Assembly: GCA_016758905.1 (NCBI GenBank)
Contig: JAEPQZ010000009.1
Coordinates: 992,001 to 1,056,000 of the forward strand
Source of the DNA: Umbelopsis isabellina
Lineage: Eukaryota > Mucoromycota > Umbelopsidomycetes > Umbelopsidales > Umbelopsidaceae
DNA: 64,000 nt
Direction: 5' to 3'
The translations under genes were made by a program, and so were the position numbers. The first letter of the stretch is position 1. Each line of letters starts with the position of its first letter. The notes under the pieces are model-generated. The model had not been told where the DNA came from and ran no database searches. It saw only the letters and a program-made list of their open reading frames with translations. Positions 13,725 through 23,525 of this stretch are shown in pieces.

Positions 13725-14543
13725 GGATGAATGACCATTATCATTAATGTTGAAGAACAAAGCGTATAGCTTACACTACCTCAAAGCAATGTATGCGAAA
13801 AGTCAGCATAATATAATAATGAAAAGAACTAAAGACCCATTTATACTTAATAGAATGCTCTTGTTGTTGAGAAAAGCGTTATAGCAATGAGCCAATGCAG
13901 CTTCCTAGTAGATTACTTTACAAGTGCTCATTACTTAGAACTGTCGTTATTCGTAAAAAAAAATATTTTGGCAGCGTTTTGCGTCATAAATTGTACAGGA
14001 AGAACACAGGAACATCTGGAGTAGCAGTGCAATTATCGCTGATAAAGCATATGTGATTTATCATTGACTATCACTTTGTCATCCTCTCTTAATAAAATTA
14101 TTCATATGCCTACAAAACTGATTGATAAAAACAGATTTATACCCTTTTTTATTATCAATAGTGTGTCTACTGACTTGAATTAGCTGATAAGTCTTTAAAA
14201 TAAAAAATAAAAAAAGAATAAATGCAAATAATGCATCAATTAGATTGTCATTGCAAAGTATGTATCAATTCTTGATGAGGTCGTGACCCAGATATTCGCT
14301 AATGATTTTGTTGAGCATATGTTCTTAAGGTTGATTTATATCTAGTGATTGTAGAAGGCTTGTACGTTGCTAGTCATCGGCGTCAGGTAATTACGCCTCG
14401 CACATATTTACATTTGAGTGTATATCCGCTATGAAATATTCAGTTATTGGCTCATGAGGCCCTTCTTTACAGCTAGATCTATTTTATTTACATGTTCTCT
14501 GCAATTGCAACAATATTAAGTAGCTAATATATAGAGTTATCTA

Positions 14544-15770
14544 TTAATTATCATCATCAGAGTAGTCGAGCTCTATTTTTCGCAACACTGAAAAGAATAG
14601 TGGTCCCCATCTATCACCAACATCGGGTAGGACAATCCATCCATACTTTGTCTTCTCGCCGATAGGAAATTTCTTCTTCTTGAACTTGACCACTTCGCAG
14701 CCAAAGGTATCTTTCCCCTTTTTTTGTCGCTTCTTTAGCTCCTTCATCACTTGGGAAATAACGCCATCGTTCTCAACATCACTCAAAGAACAAGTTGCGT
14801 ATAATAACGTGCCATCAAAGCACAAAGCTTCGAGTCCTCGCAACACCAACTGAACTTGTCGTGCTGCCATTGTTTTTGAATGGCCTGGCGTCCACTTTAA
14901 AAATTCGTCCAACAAAGCGAAATTTCCACTTTCCTCGGCCTTTTGAATATCATGCAAAAGATGTCGCTCACTGGAGCATGGTGCATCAATCATCACTCGG
15001 TCATAGTACTCTGGGGTGAATGTATGTGCTCTCGTTGCATCATTTCCGGTGACCTTGACGTGTTCACTATCTTGTGGTCCCGTCTCTACAAGCTTGGCCG
15101 GGAGGTAGTCCCTGAGGACATTGCGCAATCGTTTTCTTCTCTCGGGTGAGATTTCATTGCAATGTAAAATGCTAGTCTGCTTATCACCGCCAGTGAATAA
15201 TCTCTGGCATAATGCAACAGATTTACCGCCCGGTGCAGAGCACATATCCAAAACGACATGGCCTGGTTCGATATCAAGCGCTTCGGTAGCTAAAATCGAC
15301 GCCGCATCCAAAAGGTAATAATTTGTCAAATTGTTGAGGTCTCTTGATGGAGCAGGAAAAGGTAGCGGCTCTTTCTTTTTATCCTTTGACATTGAGGGTT
15401 TGACTGTCAAGCAAGGTACTGATAGGTAGTCTACGCGTTCGAGATCGCCTTGGACCGACTGCAGCACTTCGGGTAGTCGGGAAGCATCAGCGAATCGATT
15501 GATCAGGGCAGAGTAGCGGGTTTGCGCAAGTAATGCTGGCAACAATGAATTATGCCACCGTTCATGGCCGTACTGTGCTGCGTACTGTTCGTTAAAAGTA
15601 TTCTTGAGACCTTGTAGTCGCTCATTCTGCTTAGCCCTTGCCTTTGCGCCGGATTTAGCCTTACTTTGACTACTTGCGGGGGAATCTTCGGGATTCTTTA
15701 TGTTGCTGACCGCGAGATCATCTGCCAGTATATCTATCGCCTTTTCAGTCACTGCTGGATCTACCGCCAT
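14544..15770 (-). CDS. NSUN4: RNA (cytosine-5) methyltransferase, NSUN4-like
   Basis: Intronless, 408 residues. S-adenosylmethionine-dependent methyltransferase of the NOL1/NOP2/Sun family. The SAM-binding motif CSAPGGKS lies near 177-184. The two family cysteines are present: DAPCSS (Cys265) and YATCSLS (Cys327). The DAPCSSERHLLHD stretch and the spacing resemble metazoan NSUN4/NSUN3, which modify mitochondrial rRNA or tRNA, so a mitochondrial rRNA m5C role is inferred. The N-terminus has a Lys/Ala-rich stretch (about 37-50) but no obvious amphipathic presequence, so localisation is uncertain. The start is the first ATG of the frame, and it precedes all conserved sequence. The gene sits head-to-tail with the peptidyl-tRNA hydrolase gene upstream of it, another translation-related gene, but I see no sign of shared control. 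Confidence 0.88.
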   Translation of the reverse strand: MAVDPAVTEKAIDILADDLAVSNIKNPEDSPASSQSKAKSGAKARAKQNERLQGLKNTFNEQYAAQYGHERWHNSLLPALLAQTRYSALINRFADASRLPEVLQSVQGDLERVDYLSVPCLTVKPSMSKDKKKEPLPFPAPSRDLNNLTNYYLLDAASILATEALDIEPGHVVLDMCSAPGGKSVALCQRLFTGGDKQTSILHCNEISPERRKRLRNVLRDYLPAKLVETGPQDSEHVKVTGNDATRAHTFTPEYYDRVMIDAPCSSERHLLHDIQKAEESGNFALLDEFLKWTPGHSKTMAARQVQLVLRGLEALCFDGTLLYATCSLSDVENDGVISQVMKELKKRQKKGKDTFGCEVVKFKKKKFPIGEKTKYGWIVLPDVGDRWGPLFFSVLRKIELDYSDDDN

Positions 15771-16157
15771 TTCGTACAGTGATTCGACGGGATTCTCTGT
15801 ATGTGTGTTTGAGTATCAAGAGATAAAGCAGCGAATTTGAAGAAAAAATTCAGTGTGACTGCCTTGACTCTTTCACAGTAAGTGAGAGCAAGTACTGCAC
15901 ATTACCAGGACACAATAGAGCAACTAGCTCAGGATATTTCAATAGTGGTATTAGTTATGTAGGTTACATCAGAAACCAGGCAATGCTATAATGTATTATA
16001 TGATACAATGGGCTTTAGTTGGCGATTTTACAAGTCTAGAGAGCCAAATTGGTAGATCTATATATGTGTATATGTTTAATTCAGTCCGAGTTGCCGACTG
16101 TAACCAGTCTCACTCGCTTCTAGTCGTGGTATATAGCTTGACGTTTTGACCATAAGT
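15771..16157. other. Intergenic, NSUN4 promoter side
   Basis: 387 bases between the peptidyl-tRNA hydrolase stop and the methyltransferase start. AT-rich, with only short open frames. It should hold the 3' end of one transcript and the promoter of the other. No distinct motif recognised. Confidence 0.6.
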
Positions 16158-17002
16158 TTAATGGCTTTCTGGGACAGCAGCCTCTGGTGGCGTGGTTAAC
16201 GAGTTTGACCTCAATTGACGAGCTTTTTGAGGCTTGCCGGGTTTAGAGATTTTCAAAAGTTGATCTTTCAGGCACAAATGATTCAGACCTTCCCCAGTTA
16301 ACAGAGGATAAACGTGTTCTTCCAGAGCCTTGAATTCAGCATCTGTGATTTTTCCAAGCACATAATCTGCCACGACATCAAAGGAGCGATCATCCACTTC
16401 TTTTGGTGGTCGACCAATGCCGATTCGCAGTCGCTTGAATTCATCGCTACGCAGATGCTTCGCCACAGATTTGATGCCATTGTGTCCATTTGCTGAACCA
16501 CCGTCCTTCATTGAAAGTTTTCCTAATGGCCGCTGAAGGTCGTCATGGAGGACATAAACGTTGGATAATGGGATCTTCAATTCATTAACTAGTTGGTTTT
16601 AATAAGGATGATTAACTTATTGGCACATCACGTTATAAGAAACAAAAACAGCGTTAACTTACCTGCTTTGGCAACGGATGGTCCACACACATTCATCAAC
16701 AATTTGGGTTTGAGTAACGTTATGTCTATTTCGGTGGTGACAGATATAACTGGATCGGTCGATCGGCTACGCTTGGACGATTTGTCAGTGACTAAAACCT
16801 TGCCACTGGCGCTGGTGCCTTTCCAGCCTCTATTTATGCTCCAGGTCAGATTCAGCTGCTGTGCGATTCGATCCAAGACGACCATTCCAACACTGTGCCT
16901 GGTCAGCGGGTGTGTGTAATTGCCGAGGCCGACCAACTGTAAGGCAATTTGCTTAGTAAACTCGCCAAGCGATTTGAAATGAGAGATATTGGGGGCTACC
17001 AT
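16158..17002 (-). CDS. PTH1: Peptidyl-tRNA hydrolase (bacterial/mitochondrial type)
   Basis: Two exons, 16663-17002 and 16158-16588, 256 residues, split by a 74-base GT-AG intron. Cleaves peptidyl-tRNA released from stalled ribosomes. The bacterial Pth catalytic set is readable: Asn28 in GLGN, His36 in TRHS, Asp129 in LHDD and Asn150 in GHNG. The KPKLLMNVCG segment (from about residue 100) matches the substrate-binding MN-SG motif. A Ser/Lys/Arg-rich insertion lies around residues 70-85, making it longer than the roughly 195-residue bacterial enzyme. The C-terminal tail (from about 230) is basic then Pro/Ala-rich and has no family match I recognise. A mitochondrial role is likely from the family, though the N-terminus is not a strong presequence. 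The start is the first ATG of the open frame, which directly precedes the conserved domain. Confidence 0.92.
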
Positions 17003-17199
17003 ACCAATATGCGCTTAGTGTTCATTAGGACTGGGTCAATGGTACAAGAAAGCAAAGGTAAGTCTGCGGTTGTTTCCAAAAAAAAAAGGTGTTAAAAGTG
17101 AAAAATTTCGAGCACAGACTCTATATAAAATTGCGTACAGAAAACTGCGGCAACCTGTGTGCCGCTCTATTGTATTGATAATAAGTATACAGCATAAAG

Positions 17200-18997
17200 C
17201 TAAAATCCAACTAGCTGACGCATAGTTTGAGGTATCATGGGGATAGAGGTAATAATTACAAATATGGTGCCAAAAATGACAAATGATAACGAGGCAATGG
17301 CTGCGGCTCTAGGATTAGTTCGCAGTAAACCAGCAGTAGCAATGGCATGCGAGGCCGTCCCCATTGCCACTCCGACAGTAACATAATCTTCGTCTCTAAC
17401 CCTCAGCAGCTTCAAGAGGTACGGCCCAACAATGGTACCCAAAATGCCAGTTAGTATGACGAAGCAAACAGTCGAGTTGGCATCGGCCTCCAATAAATTA
17501 GCCACTACCATGGCCAGAGGAGTGGTTACGGATCTGTAAAGCAGCCATCGTTAATACCGAAGTATAATTTATGTTAGCAAATCTCTCAAAAGAGCCGTAC
17601 CTAGGTGCAAGCGAAAGAGCCTTAGAAGGAGGTACTCCCACAGCATGTGCAAATAGAGGCAAACAAAACAGGCTTGCTACAGACAGCGCTAAGATGGTCA
17701 GCAACATTTCAAATGCATGCTTTTTGAGTTCCACTCGATAGCGGAACATGACGGTAGAAAGACTGATGATACTGCAATCCAAAAGTGAAAATAGAACATC
17801 TCCAGCACCAGGAACAATTCCTCCTGATTTGCCTTCCAATATGGTAAGATACCTTGTGCCGGTGGAGAATTTGACTAGTCCAGTTAATAGATTGCCACCT
17901 TTAATTGCCTCTGTTATCTCCATGCCTACCCATACAATAGCCGAGGAGCTAATGATAGGATGCAAAAAGAACCGAATTTTATCTGGAACTTGGAGAGCAA
18001 CATAATATGCCAAGATCGACATGGACAAATAGAGGGGGAGAAGGATTGGCAGGTACACCGGGGACGACGTTGGTATGGGCAGATAGATCAAGAAAGACAC
18101 TATTAATATGGTAGTATAAACAATGTGAGCGACTCTGAGCCGTGTCCAGACATATATCTTGAGGGATTGCCATTTCGACAATTGTTGTTCATCATCTGGT
18201 GGTTGTAATATTGTGGCACTGCTGCTAGCCGGAGCGGTTAAGCTATCAGGACTACTCTCATTGACACTACCATCGACCTTTGATATGTCATTTGAGTTTA
18301 TGGATTGATTGCTTGCCATGTTTGTGTTCTCCACTTGACTCGACATTGTAGGTATTCTTCGAAGCTCAAGTTCTTCAACGTCATATTGAGTAATATGAGC
18401 ATTTTGAGTTCTTTCGTTTTCTATTTGAAACTCATTATTGACGTCCTGTGTAATCTGATCGGCATCATCTGCTCGGGCGATATCCTCGTCTCTTTTACGA
18501 GACAAGTACTTGAAAGGAGAAGCGATTCGAAATGCCCTTACTAACAAGGTGGAGGCTGTCACAAAGCAAACGTATCCGACCACTAACGCAGAATGTTAGT
18601 ATCCAATCAATTGGATATCTAGCCGATCGGCACATGGAATACGAACAAGCTTACCGAATACGACTGCAATTTCACCGACTTCTTTAGCAGACGGTCGGTC
18701 TATTGTTGGCAGATTCAAAAAGGACGGCATTAAAAAGATATTAATCCAGCGTAACACAAATCCCGTTCCCGGTTCTAGGAGTGCCACCAGTTTGGACGTT
18801 CTGCGATTGTCAATGCGAGCCAATACCAGAAGCAAGGCAAACAAAATGAGCATGCTTGCCACACTTGCTGGAAATGACTGCAGTGGAGGGATCCGCTTCA
18901 ACATTACGTCGATCCCCCATATGAAGCAAAGCAAAGAAATGATAACCAGAGGGGCGTGAACCCAATCTCGAAAGATCTTTTCCTTGACGAGCTGCAT
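17200..18997 (-). CDS. LrgA-LrgB fusion membrane protein (PLGG1-like)
   Basis: Exons 18655-18997, 17601-18582 and 17200-17533, 552 residues. The N-terminal part (about 12-130) is hydrophobic and resembles LrgA/CidA. A hydrophilic Asp/Glu/Asn/Ser-rich linker (about 145-265) follows. The C-terminal half has several membrane spans and the LrgB signatures APRSVTTPLAM and GTASHAIATA. In plants the same LrgA-LrgB fusion (PLGG1) carries glycolate and glycerate across the chloroplast envelope. In bacteria the separate proteins act in holin-like or pyruvate export systems. The substrate here is unknown, so a small organic acid carrier is inference. An in-frame stop directly precedes ATG 18997, supporting that start. 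The first intron has a TACTAAC branch site. The family call is secure, the function is not. Confidence 0.87.
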
Positions 18998-19279
18998 TCA
19001 AGATATCGAGAGCGGTTCGAGTGACAACCCGAGACCCGAAGAAAACCGGAAAAACTAGAGTAGTCAAACTATAACTTTGAGTCTGAGTACTCCGACAAAG
19101 TTGTCTGCATAACGCAATCAAGTCATATCATCAGTAATTATGGACTTTCTTTATCATATATGCTTTATGGCAGAAAATATGACAAAATAAAAAATCACTA
19201 TAAAATATTATGTACATGCGTAATAGAGAAAATGAGAGAATGCTGGTCTGTCTAAACGAGTTCTTGTAGTTCATTTTGT

Positions 19280-20258
19280 TTACCACTGAACTTCGGCAGT
19301 GGTTTTCTCATCGTCAAAGCTATGGGTCATAGAACCTCTGTAGAGATCCTTGATCACCTTTCCTTCTATCAAAGTTTGTTCCACAATTGCTTCGCAATGG
19401 CAAGGGTTGACTCTTCCGTACCAAATCCCTCTACGGCCTTCATGTGTATACAAAATCACGTTGCCTGCAAATTTGTGACCTAATGAAAAAAAAATGATAA
19501 AGTTCGAGTTTAGGGATAAAAGGAACACTTTTACCAATTTGGGTAATTCCAATATGCAATGAATACCAACCTCCAATGTGACTGACCATCACTATAGTGA
19601 CACCCCCTTCACCTTCATGAATATCCTTTTGACGTAAAATGTGATCAAATTCTTGGGCCAAGATGGGAGCCGTCACACCGCATCGCTTGTCTCTGCGGCG
19701 ATGCGAGCAGAGCAAGATCATAGATGTATACATGTTTTTGATAACCTTTAATTCCGAGTGACCCTTCGTGTCCGGAAGCTCGGCATCTGATTTGCTAGGT
19801 AATGGAGTGGCAAGGAACAGATCATAAAACTGTTCGACATTGTTAACAGTGACATTTGAGACCAGGATATTATCAGGAAGAACAATAATATCAGTACTGT
19901 CAGGAATGGTTGAGTGCATCGCATCAAGCGAGCTATTGGTTGTGACTATTCTGAACGGAGGAGAAACCTTGTTCATATGGTGTAAGAGTGCGGCTGCTAC
20001 TGTATCTTTTTCTTCATCAATATGAGACGCCCAGTCTGATTTGCCGGTGGCAATCAAGATATGGCGGCTGTAAGGTTTGGTTGAACCTAACAATGGGGTA
20101 TGGTTATCGAGCTTGAGGTACGATGGAAATTGCTTGTGGTCATGACAAGGATTGGGGCATGCATTGCAGTCCTCCTCAGTGACCAGCAAGTCTGATGGAG
20201 GCAGGAGGTCTTGACCACGACCAATAGCTGACTTAAAGGCGTTGATGAGACCAGACAT
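19280..20258 (-). CDS. APD1: Apd1/Aim32-type thioredoxin-like [2Fe-2S] protein (sucrase/ferredoxin-like)
   Basis: Two exons, 19571-20258 and 19280-19479, 295 residues. The family has a thioredoxin-like fold with a [2Fe-2S] cluster held by two cysteines and two histidines. All four are visible: Cys184 and Cys193 (nine apart, in CSHRRRDKRC) and His227 and His231 (HIGGH). The C-terminal signature GIWYGRVNPCHC and the following VEQT-GKVI segment are typical. A further cysteine group, CNACPNPC (31-38), lies near the N-terminus. Yeast Apd1 affects actin patches and redox-drug tolerance, and the exact role here is unknown. The intron, donor GTTGGT, falls between the two histidine ligands. ATG 20258 is chosen because the residues upstream come from an A/T-rich leader. 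The gene is divergent from the ING gene. Confidence 0.9.
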
Positions 20259-20751
20259 GATATTAACAACACAGAAAGGTATATAAAAAATAAAAAAAAA
20301 AAGTTCCAAAAAGCAAAAAATAATAAAAAGAAAGTCGCCCGTTTATTTAAATAGTTATCAGATTCTTTTTTCTGCCAGACCTTCCCCTTTAGGAGAGATG
20401 TACGGTTAGAGCTTGGAAGGCGGCGCGGCCACTCGGTAATAATGAGAGTCGCCGTAACGCCGCTGAGACCAGAGCTTAAAATCACTCGAGTGTAGAACTG
20501 ATTGAATTTAAGCGATTGCTACACAATCAAAGAGCAACTCCGGATTGCCGCGTTACTTGCCAGCTCAATAGCCCCATGTCCACAACCCAAACCCTTGCCC
20601 GAATAATCGACGAAATTTTTCACCTTTGTGACGCCATGTCATTCAACCTGGCCAAAAAGTCACGAGGAAATATTATTCGCGGGTCCGAATACTGGAAGAA
20701 GAAATATACGGAAGGTGCTGCTTTAATCGATCGACTGTTGTGCATTACCTC
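20259..20751. other. Divergent promoter region between APD1-like and ING genes
   Basis: 493 bases between two divergent starts. A T/A-rich leader lies next to the APD1-like ATG. The plus side contains an open frame from ATG 20576 whose stop overlaps the ING start codon, described separately. Other motifs were not recognised. Confidence 0.6.
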
Positions 20752-20755
20752 ATGA
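20576..20755 (+). CDS. Possible upstream ORF or small protein overlapping ING start
   Basis: 59 codons from ATG 20576, ending in a TGA that overlaps the ING ATG in the tetranucleotide ATGA. The predicted peptide is mixed and protein-like (a hydrophobic N-terminal helix RIIDEIF, then a basic SEYWKKKYTEG stretch) and not of low complexity. I recognise no family. It could be a chance frame, a regulatory uORF that allows re-initiation, or a small protein. Low confidence as a translated product. Confidence 0.25.
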   Translation: MSTTQTLARIIDEIFHLCDAMSFNLAKKSRGNIIRGSEYWKKKYTEGAALIDRLLCITS

Positions 20756-22115
20756 CAGCCGTTAAAAAAGCATCTGACTTTCTTAGTTATTTGTATGACT
20801 ACTCGGACAGTACGTTATTCACAATTAGACTCTATCACAGCACGTCAACAGAATAGACACCAACTGCTCTTATTGTTTTAGCCACCGAAGCTCTGCCGCT
20901 GGAGTTACACCGTAATTACACTTTAATACGACAGCTAGATGAGAGCGCCGAGGGTAAGCTGAAATGGGCAGTAAATTTGTAACGCGCCGTTGCATTTTCC
21001 TCATACTCTCTGCCATGTTAGACTTAATGTCCACCGTCAAAGACGAGTGCGGCAAGCTCACGTCCTGCACAAAAAAACTCAGCCGAGATAAACGTCTTGA
21101 GCGGCTAAGGAATATAAGCAACCTCCTTAATGAGACAGTGAAAAGAGGAGAAGAGAAATTTGCACTTGCAAAAAGTACATATGATACGGTGTGTACAACA
21201 TTACCAGTTATGCTAGCTAGCAAAGAGTGCTTTTACCATTCGTATTAATATATATGTGTTTTGTAGATTGATCGACATTGTACTCGGCTGGATAACGATT
21301 TACAAAAGTTTGAAGATGAGCAGCTTATTGGTCCAGGTAGACCAAGCTCAGTACAAGCTGCAGCAATATCGGAGGAAGTAAATGAAGCGCTCGATGGTAA
21401 GTCGAGATCGTGGGATTGGGAGAGGATGAAGCCATGTAGCCACTTTGGGTATAAGTGTGTGCTAATATGATCAAATTCACTTTTATTTGCTTTGTACAGA
21501 GAAACCTAAAAGTAAATTGAACTGTTCAACTGGACACAATTACGATACATTTGCTAATCATTTTAAATTAGAACGAAAAGGACAAGTAGACGGTGCAATA
21601 ATACGAGCGTCGCTCACACCACGGAATGATCACAAAATCTCGAAAGACTATCAAGCTGCTGGTTCGGCTGGTCGGAAAAGAGGAAGAAAGCCAAAAACGC
21701 GGGTGGAAGAGGATACAACAACAGCATTTGCATTTGGTAACTCAGCCGATAATGCTCAAGTGTAAGTGCATGCATACACAGCGGTGATTTGCCGCTTGGT
21801 ACCTTTTTTGTTCACAGTCTCTTTACATTGTAGCGCGGTGGCTATTAGCGAGATGCCAGTCGACCCCAATGAGCCTGTATACTGCTTTTGCCGTCAAGTG
21901 TCATATGGTGAAATGGTTGCGTGTGATAATGACGAGGTAGATACTCCGCTAACGTTAATAGGAAGTGTGAATGGATCTCTCATAACCTTTTTTTGACTTA
22001 GTGTGAGATTGAGTGGTTTCATTTGCCGTGCGTTAAATTGACCACTGTACCACGCGGAAAATGGTACTGTGACAATTGTGCACCCCTGATGCAAAGCAAG
22101 CTGAAGAAGCTGTAA
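20752..22115 (+). CDS. ING-family PHD finger protein (histone H3K4me reader)
   Basis: Seven exons: 20752-20809, 20882-20953, 21022-21188, 21267-21396, 21500-21761, 21834-21936 and 22002-22115, 301 residues. ING proteins are subunits of histone acetyltransferase or deacetylase complexes that read trimethylated H3K4. The N-terminal ING domain shows [19 protein letters not shown] (about 22-40) and a later [16 protein letters not shown] segment (100-115). A basic [10 protein letters not shown] stretch (about 200-210) is a likely nuclear signal. The C-terminal PHD has the C4HC3 set from CFCRQ through CDND-CEIEWFH to GKWYCDNC. The order matches Yng2/Png-type proteins. The start at 20752 is chosen because it splices in frame to the conserved ALPLELHR exon. 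The first 20 residues are not clearly conserved. Which complex it joins cannot be told from sequence. Confidence 0.9.
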
Positions 22116-23525
22116 TAACCGGTGTACCGGTGGGTAAACATGGCCACCTACCAAAAGAAAACGTGTGAATGTATGGGAGTGATGCAGGCTTGGAGGAATT
22201 TCCACTTTCTGAGCACCGCTGCTTGCGAAAAACGCGGGCAGCAGCAGACCGGTCCGAGCGCGCGTTGTACTGTTCATAATTAAGCGACCTTGTCTGTGAT
22301 TGGACAGGTTGACAATGATTAGTGGACCATCTCTCCTTTTAAAATAGGGTTTCCCCGATTAAATTATCGTTCCCATATCTTTGGGCGTTAAAGCTACACA
22401 AAATCTTAGTGCACACTTTTTTTTGTTTGTGCCCTACCCAAAAGTCATAACCATGTATATCACGGAGAAGTAACCACCGTTCATGTCCGTTGGCTATCCA
22501 ATCTCCGCCTAATACATTTGAAACTGCATTGGAAGCCACCAGCACATATATCGTAAAAAGCCATTAAAACATCATTCCAAGCCAGCCTCAGTTTATATTA
22601 GTGCATTAGAGTCCGTTCTATTCTCTGCCATATGATGACATAGGTCTGTCAATGTATGCTCACGCACGCCATACCATAACCATAGTTGTAGCGAAAGAAT
22701 GCTCGGCATGGTCATCGCGAATCGTGCTAAAATGGGAAATAAGGCAAAACTACAGGTGTGACCCCGCTCGAAAATGTCTATTTGATGCAATGCACAACAT
22801 TATTGGGAATATACCTTTTGAGGCAGTCCATCACGAAAATTTTTGACAGATTGGCCATTTTGCTCGTGGATTTTGCAGCCAGTATTGCATTCTGTGACGT
22901 CCGTGCCTTACGACATGGCCTCGCTATTTGATTGTGATGCTACAATGCAACGATTTTCCACAGTGCCGGCCGTGTTCACCCCCAATTGCGCCGAGATCAG
23001 TAATCAGTCCACAATCCACTTGACTTTTAAAGAAGAGCAGGCAAAAAATATAAAAAAAAAAAAAATTAATTAAAATGGTTCATGGGGTTTTTACTCGGCA
23101 ACAGATTTTCTGGAAAATCATTCATTATAGCATTTTCATCCCAATTGTTATCATATCTAACACGGGGAATTATGGTATCAACTAGGCTGGCAAATCTCAT
23201 CCTTTGTTGGCCTACTGACAATAAGCTCATTCGTGAAGCTAGGAAGGCAAAACATCAAGGGGAAATCTAAGAAATCACGGGAAGGGCCCAAAAAAAAATT
23301 TGTGACTTCTTGACCGCTTGAATGTCTTCGATTGGTCCTGTTTCAATGGGTTTTTGAGCTTTTGATGACTCCACAGAAGAGCCCGCGTGCTTGGGGTTCA
23401 AAGTTTTAGACCGTTTTGAACGCGCTGTTGTTTTTGTCTTCCCCTCCACCTTTCCCCGTGGTATCGAGTTACCTGCCAGTCCATTGCGACATCCCCTACC
23501 TGATTCGCTTCAGTCCCTCGCCAAT
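22116..23525. other. Intergenic, 1.4 kb
   Basis: No supported gene. Several short open frames occur on both strands (for example minus 22593-22790 and plus 22652-22846) but none shows a family motif or consistent splice structure. The region should contain the ING 3' end and the promoter of the FAR1-type factor. Confidence 0.55.

Larger units (their letters stand above)
11843..14543. other. 2.7 kb intergenic region upstream of FAS
   Basis: No convincing gene. The FAS leader side (11843 to about 12200) holds two TG-rich simple repeats and, on minus, a good splice donor (GTAAGT at 12163) with a possible acceptor near 11880, so a 5'UTR intron is plausible but unproven. A run of 20 A lies at 13705-13724. 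The rest is AT-rich with only short open frames. It probably contains the FAS promoter and the 3' end of the NSUN4-like transcript. Confidence 0.6.

Noticed and set aside
22593-22846. Overlapping plus and minus open frames of about 65 codons between ING and the FAR1-type gene
   Set aside because: No homology recognised, no introns, no polyadenylation or promoter evidence, and the frames overlap each other.
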